Positions 47,533-56,313 of a stretch of 59,433 nucleotides of DNA are shown here, piece after piece. The translations under genes and the position numbers were made by a program. Source of the stretch: Mycobacterium sp. 4858 (GTDB lineage: Bacteria > Actinomycetota > Actinomycetes > Mycobacteriales > Mycobacteriaceae); contig NZ_LT968776.1 in NCBI RefSeq assembly GCF_900240975.1, forward strand, positions 1,719,184-1,778,616, written 5' to 3'. Within the stretch, counting starts at the first letter, position 1. Every line of letters starts with the position of its first letter. Below the pieces are notes generated by a model that searched no databases, had not been told where the DNA came from, and saw only the letters and a program-made list of their open reading frames with translations.

Positions 47533-49362
47533 CTAGTAGCCCGGGCTCAGGAACGGATTCTGGGAGTTCCCCGGGTACTGCGGGTACTGCTGCGGATACT
47601 GCGGATACGGGGTGTACTGCGGCGCCTGCGTCTGCGGGGCCTGCGTCTGCGGAACCTGGATCGGAATCGGCACCGGCAGCAGCGGGACGTGGATCCACTC
47701 GGTGGTCATCGGCACCGTCGACGTGGTGGTCGTGGTGGGCGTGGTGGTCGATGGCGGGGGCGGCGTCTCGGTCGTGGTGGTCGGTGGCGGTGGCGTCGTC
47801 ACGGCCGTCGTGGTCGGCGCCTGAGTCGACGGCGGCGCGGTGTGTCGCGGGGTCCAGACCGCCGTCGTGGTCGGCGCCTGAGTCGACGGCGGCGCGACGG
47901 TGCGCGGGACCAGGGGGCTGGCCGGGGCCGGCCTGGGCGCGACGCTGGGCGCCGGGGGCGCCTGACGGTTCTCGATGCCGGTCAGCGTGTACGCCACACC
48001 GCCGATCGCCGTCATGGCCACCAGCGCGGACATGCCGATGATCAACTGCGACAAGCGCAGGCGGCGCCACGACCGGTCCCGGGGCGGCTCGATCACGTTC
48101 AGCCGCATCGACCAGCCGGACGGGCCGTCCTCGTCGTAGGTTTCGCCGCCGAACCGCACCCGCAGGTCGCCGGGGTATTCCGTCTGCGACCACGCCAGCT
48201 CACGATCCGTCAGCGCCTCGTCGTCGATCACCAGCACGTCACCGGCCCCGAGGTCGACGACGTCGCCAGTGGCGTTGGCGGTCGCGAGCATGCCCATCGA
48301 CGTCCGCGTGCGCAGGCTCAGCTCTTCGCCGCGCGCCGCCAGCAGCAGCGCACCGCAGGCGGCCGCCAGCGCCGGCTGCGACGGTGTCAGGACCGGGGTG
48401 CGCCCGTGGATCGAAAGCCGTTCGGCGACAAGCGGAATGTGTGCGCCCCCGCCGACGGTCACCACGGCCGCGAGGTCCGCCCAGCTCTTGCGGTAGCGCA
48501 CCAGCATGTCGTCGAAGGCATAGATGAAGCCGGTCAGCCGGTCCGCCATCAGGTCTTCGAGATCGTCGCGTCTCAGCGTCAAACTGCAGCTACGCCCGCC
48601 GAGTTCGGCGGCGATCTCGGTGACCACGTCGACCGAGAGCCGTTCCTTGGCCAGCCGGCACTGCTCCCGCACCTCGCCGAGCTGCCCCACGGCGGCCGTA
48701 CTGCCCGGGTCGATGCCGCTGCCGCGGCCGAGCTCCTCGAAGACCCGCAGCAGCAGTTCCTGGTCGATCTCGTCGCCGGACAGGGCCCCGTAACGCATTG
48801 TCGCGCTGACGAGTTCGAAATCACCCGCGACATTCACCAGCGTGGCCGACGTGCCCCCGCCGCCGAAGTCGAGCAGCCCCACCACGCCGTCGTCGGGCAA
48901 ACCGAGCTCGGCCTTCACCGCGGCCAATGACGCGATCGCGTCCGAGATCAACCGGGGCGCCATGCCGCTGCGAACGAACCCCAGATGGGTCCGCAACCCG
49001 TCGCGCAAAGCCTGCACCGTCACCGGTTTCCAGTACGCGGGAACCGCGATGGAGATGTCGGAGGAGGACGCGTCCGCGCCGGCGGCACGCACCATCGCGT
49101 CGAGGGCCTCCACCGTGAGCAGTTCGGGGTCATGCGCGGAACCGTCGGCGGACACCAGCGCCACTGAGTCACCGATGCGCTCTACGAATCCCCTCATCAT
49201 CACGCCGGGCTCGGCGAGGTATGGATTGCCTTCGGGCAGGCCGACTTTCGGCGCGCAGTGCGGATACAGCGTCAGCACCGAACGCCGGATAACCGGCGGA
49301 CTTTCGTTGCGCGCAGCGACCAGGTTCGTGGTCCCGATCGACAACCCGAGTGGGTCGTACAT
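47533..49362 (-). CDS. Hsp70-like membrane ATPase with Pro/Thr tail, paralogue C (Rv0312-like)
   Basis: The 609-residue protein begins MYDPLGLSIGTTNLVAARNE. The Hsp70 phosphate-1 loop retains GTTN but has Ser for the first Asp. The phosphate-2 loop GLLDFGGGGTSATLV keeps its Asp, and VTVGGGAHIPLVAERLS is the adenosine motif. A DPGDVL-like linker, RSWRRLRLSQLIIGMSALVA (transmembrane helix at about 435-455) and a Thr/Pro tail ending in YPQYPQQYPQYPGN repeats follow. Size (M. tuberculosis Rv0312 about 620 aa) and its place next to the Rv0311- and Rv0313-like genes make it the probable Rv0312 orthologue. Role unknown. Confidence 0.8.
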   Translation of the reverse strand: MYDPLGLSIGTTNLVAARNESPPVIRRSVLTLYPHCAPKVGLPEGNPYLAEPGVMMRGFVERIGDSVALVSADGSAHDPELLTVEALDAMVRAAGADASSSDISIAVPAYWKPVTVQALRDGLRTHLGFVRSGMAPRLISDAIASLAAVKAELGLPDDGVVGLLDFGGGGTSATLVNVAGDFELVSATMRYGALSGDEIDQELLLRVFEELGRGSGIDPGSTAAVGQLGEVREQCRLAKERLSVDVVTEIAAELGGRSCSLTLRRDDLEDLMADRLTGFIYAFDDMLVRYRKSWADLAAVVTVGGGAHIPLVAERLSIHGRTPVLTPSQPALAAACGALLLAARGEELSLRTRTSMGMLATANATGDVVDLGAGDVLVIDDEALTDRELAWSQTEYPGDLRVRFGGETYDEDGPSGWSMRLNVIEPPRDRSWRRLRLSQLIIGMSALVAMTAIGGVAYTLTGIENRQAPPAPSVAPRPAPASPLVPRTVAPPSTQAPTTTAVWTPRHTAPPSTQAPTTTAVTTPPPPTTTTETPPPPSTTTPTTTTTSTVPMTTEWIHVPLLPVPIPIQVPQTQAPQTQAPQYTPYPQYPQQYPQYPGNSQNPFLSPGY

Positions 49363-49519
49363 AGAGCGAAAACCTTCGTCTATAGGGGTCGGTGGCCAGC
49401 GTTAACCATAGCCGTGGACACGCCGAAATCCGATGGCTTGCAACATCATCGGTACCCGGTCGATGCCACCTCGTCACCGAAGTGGTACCGCCGGCCCCTT
49501 GACAAATCCGCGCGGGTGC

Positions 49520-50743
49520 CTACACCGCGGTCAGCGGGAGCGATCGCCTCGGCTCGAATTGGAATGTCGCTCCACCACTGACCTTCGTTACCGACACCTC
49601 GGGCAGCTCGGCCGCCGCGGTGTCGGTCTGCACCAGTTCGGCGGTCCAGTCGGTGTCGGTGCCGCTGACCCTGACCTCGATGTGCGGGTCGACGGCGGTG
49701 GCGATCGCCTGCAGCGGTTGGGTGGATTCGGGTGAGCACAGCGCGATCCAGGCGCCGTCGTCGTGGGCCGGCGAGCGGTGCACGACGAGCCGGTCGGCCG
49801 TTTCCGCGCGGACATAGCCCGCGGGATTGAGCAAGGGGTGCAACTCGAGCACCTCCAGCACCCCTTGGACACCGCCCGGCAGTCCCAGCGCGCGGTGAAT
49901 GCGCTCGGCGGCCACGCCGGCGATGCCGGTGAGGCCCTGGGTGCACACCGACACGGCCTGCGCCTCGTCGGCGGCGCGTGCGCGCACCGCGATCGCGAAC
50001 GACAGGTAGAGCAGATGCATCTGCAGGCAGACCTCGTCGGCCATCCGAACCAGTGCCGAGTGCGAGAAACCGGCGAAGTCGAAGTCGGAAAGCAACGGGC
50101 CGGAGTAGTCCGCCTTGCCCTCGTCCGAGCGGTCGATCGCGTCGAGTTCCCAAGTGGCGGCCCTGGTTTGGCGCACGACGTCCAGCGCGGGGATGCTCTG
50201 GGCCTCGGGATAGGACTCGTCGATGATGACCGTCCACGCGCAATGCGGGTGCCGATCCTTCGGCGTCCGCGGCGGCCGGTGGATGGGCCGCACCTGGGCG
50301 CGCGGGTTGGTCGCCACCGCGGTGGCGTCGAAGGTGGGGTCCTCGATGGTGTGGCACATCCCGAAGACGTACTTGTCCCCCATCGGTTCCACGTCGAGCA
50401 GCGCCCCGCAGTGGTCGAGCTGGAATTCGCCGTGCCAGCGGTCGTGGACGGTGTAGCGGAAATCCATGAATTGCGGTGGGGCGCCGATGTCGAGCTGCAG
50501 CCCCTTGAAGATGGTCGGCACGTCGTCGCCGGTGAAGTTGAGCGCTTCCTGCATGCGCCGGGTGTAGATGGGGCTGGCGCCCGCCCACTCCTCGATGGCG
50601 ATCTGCACCATCTCGTCGCGGCCGAACGCGCTGATGCACCACGCCATGCCGGAGCGGTCGATCAGCTGCCCGATCAGGAGCAGTTCGGGAACCAGGACGG
50701 CCAGCTGCTCGCGGGTCAACCGCGCATATCGGGATCGGCTCAC
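49520..50743 (-). CDS. Conserved hypothetical protein (Rv0311-like), 407 aa
   Basis: The soluble protein starts MSRSRYARLTREQLAVLVPE, with helical sequence containing cysteines and His (MAWCISAFGRDEM, HCGALLDVEPMGDKYVFGMCH). The first 200 residues have the look of a small-molecule enzyme domain (CHTIEDPTFDATA, DRHPHCAWTVIIDE). The C-terminal part is an alpha/beta region. I cannot name a family. From memory the length agrees with M. tuberculosis Rv0311 (409 aa). It starts 38 bp from the divergent TetR gene, which may control it. Confidence 0.7.
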   Translation of the reverse strand: MSRSRYARLTREQLAVLVPELLLIGQLIDRSGMAWCISAFGRDEMVQIAIEEWAGASPIYTRRMQEALNFTGDDVPTIFKGLQLDIGAPPQFMDFRYTVHDRWHGEFQLDHCGALLDVEPMGDKYVFGMCHTIEDPTFDATAVATNPRAQVRPIHRPPRTPKDRHPHCAWTVIIDESYPEAQSIPALDVVRQTRAATWELDAIDRSDEGKADYSGPLLSDFDFAGFSHSALVRMADEVCLQMHLLYLSFAIAVRARAADEAQAVSVCTQGLTGIAGVAAERIHRALGLPGGVQGVLEVLELHPLLNPAGYVRAETADRLVVHRSPAHDDGAWIALCSPESTQPLQAIATAVDPHIEVRVSGTDTDWTAELVQTDTAAAELPEVSVTKVSGGATFQFEPRRSLPLTAV

Positions 50744-50781
50744 GGCCCAAAAATAGACTCGACTATGTTATAAAGTCAACG
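50744..50781. promoter_or_regulatory. Divergent promoter region with TetR-type palindrome
   Basis: The 38 bp between the Rv0311-like and TetR genes contain GACTATGTTATAAAGTC (50759-50775), an imperfect palindrome (GACT...AGTC outer arms, AT-rich centre) unlike the surrounding GC-rich DNA. A repressor site covering both starts is likely. Confidence 0.4.
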
Positions 50782-51402
50782 ATGCCCATCGCTGCAGGTC
50801 AGAAGGCATGGCGCTCGGGGAGCCCCACCCGGCGCACCAGTTCGCCGCGCAAGCGCGGCGACGACACGCGCGCGAGGATCATCGACGAGACGGTCCGCTG
50901 CATCACCGAGGAAGGCTTCGCCGCGGCCACCGCCAAGCATGTGGCCGAACGCGCGGGCGTGACCTGGGGGGTCATCCAGTATCACTTCGGCGATCGCAAC
51001 GGCCTGCTGATGGCGGTGGTCGACGACGGGGTGGACCGGCTGATCGAAAGCCTGTCGTCGGCCGACGTCAGTGAACTGCCCCTGCGCGAGCGGATCGAGG
51101 TGGTCGTCGACACCGCGTGGGGCTGTTACAGCAGTCCGACGTCGATGGCGGCGTTCGAGATCCTGCGGGCCACCCGCGGCGGACCGGGCGAGTCGCCGCG
51201 GCGGCATCTGCTGGAGATGAACGCCGCGATCGGCCAGCTGGGCCGGCTGATCACCGATGATCCGGCGAATGCCGGTGTGGCCGAAGTCATCTGGGCCACG
51301 CTGCGGGGTGTGGTGCTGGCGCAGATGGTCACCGGTACCGCGATCGACTGGAGCCTGGAACGACGCGCTCTGATCGACATGGTCACCCGTGTGCTGCAAT
51401 GA
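50782..51402 (+). CDS. TetR-family transcriptional regulator
   Basis: The 206-residue protein has a basic leader (RRTSSPRKRGDDTRARI), then a TetR HTH: ETVRCITEEGFAAATAKHVA, ERAGVTWGVIQYHFGDRNGL. The C-terminal ligand domain (70-200) is helical and its ligand is unknown. The SnoaL-like gene follows 4 bp after the stop, so the two are co-transcribed. Autoregulation together with control of the divergent Rv0311-like gene is the simplest reading of the shared promoter. Confidence 0.9.
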   Translation: MPIAAGQKAWRSGSPTRRTSSPRKRGDDTRARIIDETVRCITEEGFAAATAKHVAERAGVTWGVIQYHFGDRNGLLMAVVDDGVDRLIESLSSADVSELPLRERIEVVVDTAWGCYSSPTSMAAFEILRATRGGPGESPRRHLLEMNAAIGQLGRLITDDPANAGVAEVIWATLRGVVLAQMVTGTAIDWSLERRALIDMVTRVLQ

Positions 51403-51406
51403 CCTG

Positions 51407-51889
51407 ATGACCCCTCACGATCTCGCCGACATCGAAGCCATCAAGCAGGTCAAGTACCGGTACCTGCGCGCGCTGGACACCAAACACTGGGACGACTTCG
51501 CCGACACGCTCGCCGAGGACATCAAGGCCGACTACGGGCCGTCGCTCGGCAACGAGTTGCACTTCACCAACCGCGACGACCTGGTGGAGTACATGCGGAC
51601 CTCGCTGCCCGCGAACGTCATCACCGAGCACCGGGTGACCCATCCCGACATCACCGTGACCGGCGACACCGCAACGGGCAGTTGGTATCTGCAGGACCGC
51701 GTGATCGTCGCCGACCTCAACTTCATGCTGATCGGTGCGGCGTTCTACCGCGACACCTACCGGCGCACCGACGCCGGCTGGAAGATCGCCCAGACCGGCT
51801 ACGACAGGACCTACGACGCCACAATGTCGTTGGAAGGCATGAACTTTCAGGTCAAGCCCGGCCGGGCCCTGGCCACCGAGGGCAGCTGA
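51407..51889 (+). CDS. SnoaL/NTF2-like protein (Rv0310c-like)
   Basis: The 160-residue protein is an SnoaL_4-type domain: IEAIKQVKYRYLRALDTKHW, FADTLAEDIKADYG, then TEHRVTHPDITVTGDTATGS and YRDTYRRTDAGWKIAQTGYD. Family members include ring-hydroxylating-type beta subunits, hydratases and isomerases for aromatic or polyketide substrates. It starts 4 bp after the TetR stop, as a partner of that regulator. Size equals M. tuberculosis Rv0310c (163 aa, from memory). It is convergent with the YkuD gene, 4 bp apart. Confidence 0.8.
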   Translation: MTPHDLADIEAIKQVKYRYLRALDTKHWDDFADTLAEDIKADYGPSLGNELHFTNRDDLVEYMRTSLPANVITEHRVTHPDITVTGDTATGSWYLQDRVIVADLNFMLIGAAFYRDTYRRTDAGWKIAQTGYDRTYDATMSLEGMNFQVKPGRALATEGS

Positions 51890-51893
51890 CCCG

Positions 51894-52550
51894 CTACTTG
51901 GTGATGGCGATCACCGCGCCGGGCTGCAGCCATTTCATGATCGACACCAGCTGAGCGTCGTCGACCGCGACGCATCCCTCGGTGGGCTTCCCGTCGGTGG
52001 TGTGGAAGAAGAACGCCGCGCCGCCGCCGGGGGTCTTGTTCTTGTTGACGCCCATCACGACCGCGTGCTTGTACTGCGGGATCTGCAGGTTCTCGCTCTC
52101 GGCGGTGTTGAACGGGCACTGCGCCTTCTGGCACACCTGCATCGAGTTGAAGGTCGGGCTGTGGTCGTCACCGCTCCACCAGTGATTGGGCCCCACCTGC
52201 GTATACGGCAGCGCCGTACCGGGATTGGGTGCGGTGCCGAACGCGGAATCCAGGGTGTAGACCCCCATCGGGGTGGCCGGCACCCCGCTCTTGGCCTGCG
52301 GCGCCATCCCCGCCGAACCGACGTGGGTGGGAACGCCGGTCCGCAGCGCCTGCCAGCCGGCGGCCGTGCGCTGATAGATGTCCATCGTCGCGTTGGACCC
52401 GCCGGTGCTCATCACCGAGACCACCTGCGTCGCATTGCCCACGGCGTTGGCGAACCAGGGGGCGCCGGCCGCCGCGGCGAGCGGCGCCAGGGCCAGCGAC
52501 CCGAAAAGTGCGCACGCCGAAGCGGTCAGCGAGGCGAGCAGTCGGCGCAT
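51894..52550 (-). CDS. Exported YkuD-domain protein (Rv0309-like)
   Basis: The 218-residue protein (ATG 52550) has a signal peptide (LLASLTASACALFGSLALAP, cleavage near AAAAGAP). The YkuD/ErfK fold shows VVSVMSTGGSNATMDIYQRT, GVYTLDSAFGTAPNPGTALP, and the active-site region HTTDGKPTEGCVAVDDAQLV with Cys preceded by Gly. The family includes L,D-transpeptidases and related hydrolases or amidases. It is a single-domain type, unlike the Ig-YkuD protein at 34.5 kb. Size equals Rv0309 (218 aa, from memory). The PAP2 gene is 59 bp upstream on the same strand. Confidence 0.85.
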   Translation of the reverse strand: MRRLLASLTASACALFGSLALAPLAAAAGAPWFANAVGNATQVVSVMSTGGSNATMDIYQRTAAGWQALRTGVPTHVGSAGMAPQAKSGVPATPMGVYTLDSAFGTAPNPGTALPYTQVGPNHWWSGDDHSPTFNSMQVCQKAQCPFNTAESENLQIPQYKHAVVMGVNKNKTPGGGAAFFFHTTDGKPTEGCVAVDDAQLVSIMKWLQPGAVIAITK

Positions 52551-52609
52551 GACCTCAATCGTCAAACCCGCGCAGCGCCAGGTCAAGTAAAGGTTCGGCC
52601 CCGGTTAGG

Positions 52610-53287
52610 TCACCGGACCGTGATCAAATCACCGGCGTCGCAGGCATTTCGGGAGACCGGCGCGCCCGCGGGTCGAATCACCGTGAAACACAACAGGAAA
52701 TACAGGTGGCCCAGCGACCAGCCGGCCAGCACGTCGGACGGGTAGTGCACGTTCAGCGCCACCCGGGAGATCCCCGCGGCCAGCACGCTCACCGCGACCG
52801 TCGCGACCGCGACGCCGCGCACCACCCGGCTCATCGCCGGCAAAGCCAGGGACAGCGCGGCGCACAGCGCGGCCGTCACCTCCAGCGCGTGCCCGGACGG
52901 GAAGGAGGTCTCGGCCGCGGCCACCAGCATGGTCGGTGGTCGCGGCCGGTCCGCCAGGGCCTTCGCCAGCACCGTCGCGAGCCCGCTCAGCGGCGCACAG
53001 GCCAACAGCAGCAGCGCCGCCCGCACCCGGCGCATGATCAGGGCGGCCGCCGCCGCCACCGTGCCCAGCACGCGCAGCGGCACCGGCCCCAGCGCGAAGG
53101 AGACGTCCGCCCAGAATCGCACCCAGAACGGGTGTTTGACCGCGCTGTCCCGCGCGGCGTCCAGCAGCGACCAGTCCATGCGCTGTTGCCAATGCCAGTC
53201 CTGCGAGTAACCCACCCACATCAGCACGTAGCTCACCGCGGCGGCCAGGGCGATGCACAGGGCCGGCAAAGTCCGCCATCGGGTCAT
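52610..53287 (-). CDS. PAP2-family membrane phosphatase (Rv0308-like)
   Basis: The 225-residue protein has about six transmembrane helices and the three PAP2 motifs: KALADRPRPP, TSFPSGHALEV and SRVALNVHYPSDVLAGW. Such enzymes dephosphorylate lipid phosphates such as phosphatidate or undecaprenyl/decaprenyl pyrophosphate on the outer face of the membrane. Size and position next to the Rv0309-like gene agree with Rv0308 (238 aa). It is divergent from the Rv0307c-like gene. Confidence 0.88.
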   Translation of the reverse strand: MTRWRTLPALCIALAAAVSYVLMWVGYSQDWHWQQRMDWSLLDAARDSAVKHPFWVRFWADVSFALGPVPLRVLGTVAAAAALIMRRVRAALLLLACAPLSGLATVLAKALADRPRPPTMLVAAAETSFPSGHALEVTAALCAALSLALPAMSRVVRGVAVATVAVSVLAAGISRVALNVHYPSDVLAGWSLGHLYFLLCFTVIRPAGAPVSRNACDAGDLITVR

Positions 53288-53368
53288 AGGCCACCGATAC
53301 CAGGCGCGCCGCGGCGGACCCCGGGCGGCCCGACCAGCGCATCAGCCGGCCGGGTCCATACTGGCGTC

Positions 53369-53851
53369 ATGCCCGTATTCGTCCGTAGGTTGTTAGGCAT
53401 CGGCAAGCTGCCCGACGACGTGTATGCGCAGGTCGAGGCGGAGGGCCTGATCTACCTGGCCGACTACGTCGCGGTCACCCGGCGGTTCAGCGGCGCCATC
53501 CCCGGGGTGCGACTGCCGCACAGCGTCGCCAGCTACACGGGTTCGCTGGTGTTCACCTCCGAGCGGGTGCTCGCCACCCTGTCGATGTTGCCGCGGCTGG
53601 CGGGCCCGACCGTCGACGTCCGCTGGGACGCGCCCCAGACCGGCTCGGCGCAGGTGGAGATATCGGCGACCGGTGTGCAGGTGAAGGTCGACGTCTCCCG
53701 GGTGGACCCGAAGTTCAGCGGCGAACTTTCGCTGCACTACAAGGTCGCCATTCCGGGCGATGTCCTCGGCGCCCTGCCGCGGCGGTCGCTGGCCTTCGAC
53801 ATGCCGCCCGACTACGTTTTCCGCGCGGTCGGCGTCACCTATAGTCCGTGA
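53369..53851 (+). CDS. Conserved hypothetical protein (Rv0307c-like), 160 aa
   Basis: The soluble protein starts MPVFVRRLLGIGKLPDDVYA and has a beta-rich core (GSLVFTSERVLATLSMLPRL, SAQVEISATGVQVKVDVSRV, GELSLHYKVAIPGDVL), perhaps a PH-like or sandwich fold. No catalytic motif is seen. From memory the length equals M. tuberculosis Rv0307c (160 aa). The 3' end overlaps the convergent small membrane protein gene by 17 bp. Function unknown. Confidence 0.75.
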   Translation: MPVFVRRLLGIGKLPDDVYAQVEAEGLIYLADYVAVTRRFSGAIPGVRLPHSVASYTGSLVFTSERVLATLSMLPRLAGPTVDVRWDAPQTGSAQVEISATGVQVKVDVSRVDPKFSGELSLHYKVAIPGDVLGALPRRSLAFDMPPDYVFRAVGVTYSP

Positions 53852-54119
53852 TCGTCATCCGCGGCCAGGGCGGCTGCCTCAGCACCGCCAGGCTGCCGAT
53901 CACCGCGGCCAGCAGGCCGGTGATCACGCCGATCAGCGCGATCCGATTCGCGTCGACGGCAGGCTCCCAGGACGCCCGGCCGTTGTGGATGACGAAGACA
54001 CCGAGCGGTTTGGCGACGGGGATCACGGTGGTGCCGTCCGGTGTCTGATAGGGCTCGCCGTACACCCGGCCGGCCGTGCGGTCGGTGGGTAGCTGGTCGA
54101 GTGAGTCGAAAGGCTTCAC
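53835..54119 (-). CDS. Small membrane protein, 94 aa
   Basis: The product (GTG 54119, preceded by GGAGGGAG) has a soluble N-terminal part (TAGRVYGEPYQTPDGTTVIP, with FVIHNGRASWEPAV) and a C-terminal transmembrane helix (ALIGVITGLLAAVIGSLAVL) followed by a short basic end. It resembles small actinobacterial proteins whose soluble part binds or shields membrane neighbours, but I cannot name a family. It overlaps the end of the preceding convergent gene by 17 bp. Confidence 0.65.
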   Translation of the reverse strand: MKPFDSLDQLPTDRTAGRVYGEPYQTPDGTTVIPVAKPLGVFVIHNGRASWEPAVDANRIALIGVITGLLAAVIGSLAVLRQPPWPRMTITDYR

Positions 54120-54192
54120 GGAACACTCCCTCCTCGGGTGTTCGCCGGGTCCGTGCCGCGGACACGGTTCACGCTAACGCGGATTTCCTACG

Positions 54193-54870
54193 ATGACTCC
54201 CGTGAGCGACGAGGCCTTCAGCCCGCAGGAGCGGCGGGCCGTCTACCGGGTGATCGCGGAACGGCGGGACATGCGCCGCTTCGTGCCCGGCGGCGTGGTG
54301 GGCGAGGAGGTGCTGGCCCGCCTGCTGCAGGCCGCCCATGCGGCGCCGAGCGTTGGGCTGATGCAGCCGTGGCGGTTCATCCGCGTCACCGATGACGCGC
54401 TGCGCCGGCGCATCCACGCGCTGGTCGACGAAGAGCGGCCGCTCACCGCGGCCGCCCTGGGTGAGCGGGGCGAGGAGTTTCTCGCGCTCAAAGTCGAAGG
54501 CATCCTCGAGTGCGCCGAGTTGCTGGTGGTGGCGCTGGGCGACGACCGGGAAAAGCACGTGTTCGGCCGGCGGACGCTGCCGCGGATGGATCTCGCGTCG
54601 GTCTCGTGCGCGATCCAGAATCTGTGGCTGGCGGCGCGCGCGGAAGGGCTTGGCATGGGCTGGGTCTCGCTGTTCGAGCCGCACCGGTTGGCGGCCCTGC
54701 TCGACATGCCGGCCGGGGCCGAGCCGGTGGCCATCCTGTGCCTGGGCCCGGTACCCGAATTCCCCGATCGGCCGGCACTGGAGCTGGACGGCTGGGCCGT
54801 CGCGCGCCCGCTCTCGGAGTTCGTCTGCGAGAACCGCTGGGGTCGCCGCCCCCACGATCCCCCGAAGTAG
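54193..54870 (+). CDS. bluB: 5,6-dimethylbenzimidazole synthase BluB (Rv0306-like)
   Basis: BluB cleaves reduced FMN with O2 to form 5,6-dimethylbenzimidazole, the lower ligand of vitamin B12. The 225-residue protein has the nitroreductase-like FMN fold with BluB hallmarks: VIAERRDMRRFVPGGVVGEE, LLQAAHAAPSVGLMQPWRFI, the Asp/Ser segment RMDLASVSCAIQNLWLAARA and GLGMGWVSLFEP. Size matches Rv0306 (223 aa). Relative to the M. tuberculosis gene order its strand appears flipped against the Rv0307c-like gene. ATG 54193 is used; GTG 54202 is possible. Confidence 0.88.
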   Translation: MTPVSDEAFSPQERRAVYRVIAERRDMRRFVPGGVVGEEVLARLLQAAHAAPSVGLMQPWRFIRVTDDALRRRIHALVDEERPLTAAALGERGEEFLALKVEGILECAELLVVALGDDREKHVFGRRTLPRMDLASVSCAIQNLWLAARAEGLGMGWVSLFEPHRLAALLDMPAGAEPVAILCLGPVPEFPDRPALELDGWAVARPLSEFVCENRWGRRPHDPPK

Positions 54871-54900
54871 CTGCGGTATCGTCGCCGGTCGCGGGGCGAG

Positions 54901-56313
54901 TTGGAGAGGGTGACGCAATTGGGGCCGGGCGAAGCAGCGGGCCGCAAGGACAACGTGCTGATCGTGCACTGGCACGACCTGGGGCGTTATCTCGGTGTCT
55001 ACGGCCACCCGGACGTGTCCAGTCCCCGGCTGGACCGCCTTGCCGCCGAGGGCATCCTGTTCACCCGGGCGCACGCCACCGCGCCGCTGTGCTCGCCGTC
55101 GCGCGGATCGCTGTTCACCGGCCGCTACCCGCAGACCAACGGCCTGATCGGGCTGGCGCACCACGGCTGGGAATACCGCAGCGGGGTGCGCACCCTGCCG
55201 GAGATCTTGACCGATGCGGGTTGGTATTCAGCGCTTTTCGGCATGCAGCACGAGACGTCGTACCCGCAGCGGCTGGGCTTCGACGAGTTCGACGTGTCGA
55301 ACTCGTACTGCGAGTACGTGGTCGACAAGGCCTCGGAGTGGCTGCGGGACGGCATCGAGGATCTGGCCGGCCAGCCGTTCCTGTTGACCGCCGGGTTCTT
55401 CGAGACGCACCGGCCGTACCCGAGGGAGCGCTACGAGCCGGCGGACACCGCGGTGGTCGAGCCGCCCGGCTACCTGCCCGACACCCCCGAGGTCCGGGGC
55501 GATCTTGCCGGCTTCTACGGGGCGATCGCCACGGCCGATGCCGCCGTGGGGCGGCTGCTGGACACGCTGGCCGACACCGGGCTGGACGCCACCACCTGGG
55601 TGGTGTTCTTCACCGACCACGGCCCGGCCTTCCCGCGGGCCAAGTCCACCCTCTACGACGCGGGCACCGGCATCGGCATGATCATCCGGCCCCCTGCCGG
55701 GCGGGCCCTCACCCCGCGGGTTTACGACGAGCTGTTCAGCGGCGTGGACCTGCTTCCGACGCTGCTGGAACTGCTGGGTCTGGGCGTTCCCCCCGACGTC
55801 GACGGGTTGTCGCACGGCAGCGCCCTCCTGGAGCCGGACCCGCACGCGCTTCCGGTCAGGGACCACGTGTACACGGCGAAGACCTATCACGACGCGTTCG
55901 ATCCCATCCGGGCCGTTCGCACCAAGGAATTCAGCTACATCGAGAACTACGCGGCCCGGCCGCTGCTCGACCTCCCGCTGGACATCGAGGAGAGCCCGTC
56001 CGGCCACGCCGTGGCGCCGTCGATCACCGGCCCGCGCCCGCAGCGCGAGCTCTACGATCTGCGCGCCGACCCCGCCGAGACCACCAACCTGCTGGCCGGC
56101 GACGACGCGGCCGCCCAGGAGGTCGCCGCTGATCTGGCTGTGCGACTCCACGATTGGCGGCAGCGGACGAACGACGTCATCCCGTCGGAATTCGCCGGCA
56201 CCCGCATCGCGGCGCGCTACACCGAGACGTATCTGCAGATCCACCGGGTGCGCCCGACCGCCCGGTCGGCGATCGCCGCGGACCGCGGCATCGAGGAGCA
56301 AGCGAGCGGTTAG
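54901..56313 (+). CDS. Type I sulfatase (Rv0296c-like)
   Basis: The 470-residue enzyme shows the sulfatase signature CSPSRGSLFTGRYPQ (about residue 64), in which the Cys is oxidised to formylglycine. Metal-binding residues are in NVLIVHWHDLGRYLG and FFTDHGPAFPRAKS, and the C-terminus is typical of N-sulfoglucosamine sulfohydrolase-like enzymes (PQRELYDLRADPAETTNLLA). The natural sulfate ester is unknown. The start is uncertain: TTG 54901 and GTG 54910 are both in frame. It follows bluB by 30 bp and ends 4 bp inside the convergent tam gene. Confidence 0.88.
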   Translation: MERVTQLGPGEAAGRKDNVLIVHWHDLGRYLGVYGHPDVSSPRLDRLAAEGILFTRAHATAPLCSPSRGSLFTGRYPQTNGLIGLAHHGWEYRSGVRTLPEILTDAGWYSALFGMQHETSYPQRLGFDEFDVSNSYCEYVVDKASEWLRDGIEDLAGQPFLLTAGFFETHRPYPRERYEPADTAVVEPPGYLPDTPEVRGDLAGFYGAIATADAAVGRLLDTLADTGLDATTWVVFFTDHGPAFPRAKSTLYDAGTGIGMIIRPPAGRALTPRVYDELFSGVDLLPTLLELLGLGVPPDVDGLSHGSALLEPDPHALPVRDHVYTAKTYHDAFDPIRAVRTKEFSYIENYAARPLLDLPLDIEESPSGHAVAPSITGPRPQRELYDLRADPAETTNLLAGDDAAAQEVAADLAVRLHDWRQRTNDVIPSEFAGTRIAARYTETYLQIHRVRPTARSAIAADRGIEEQASG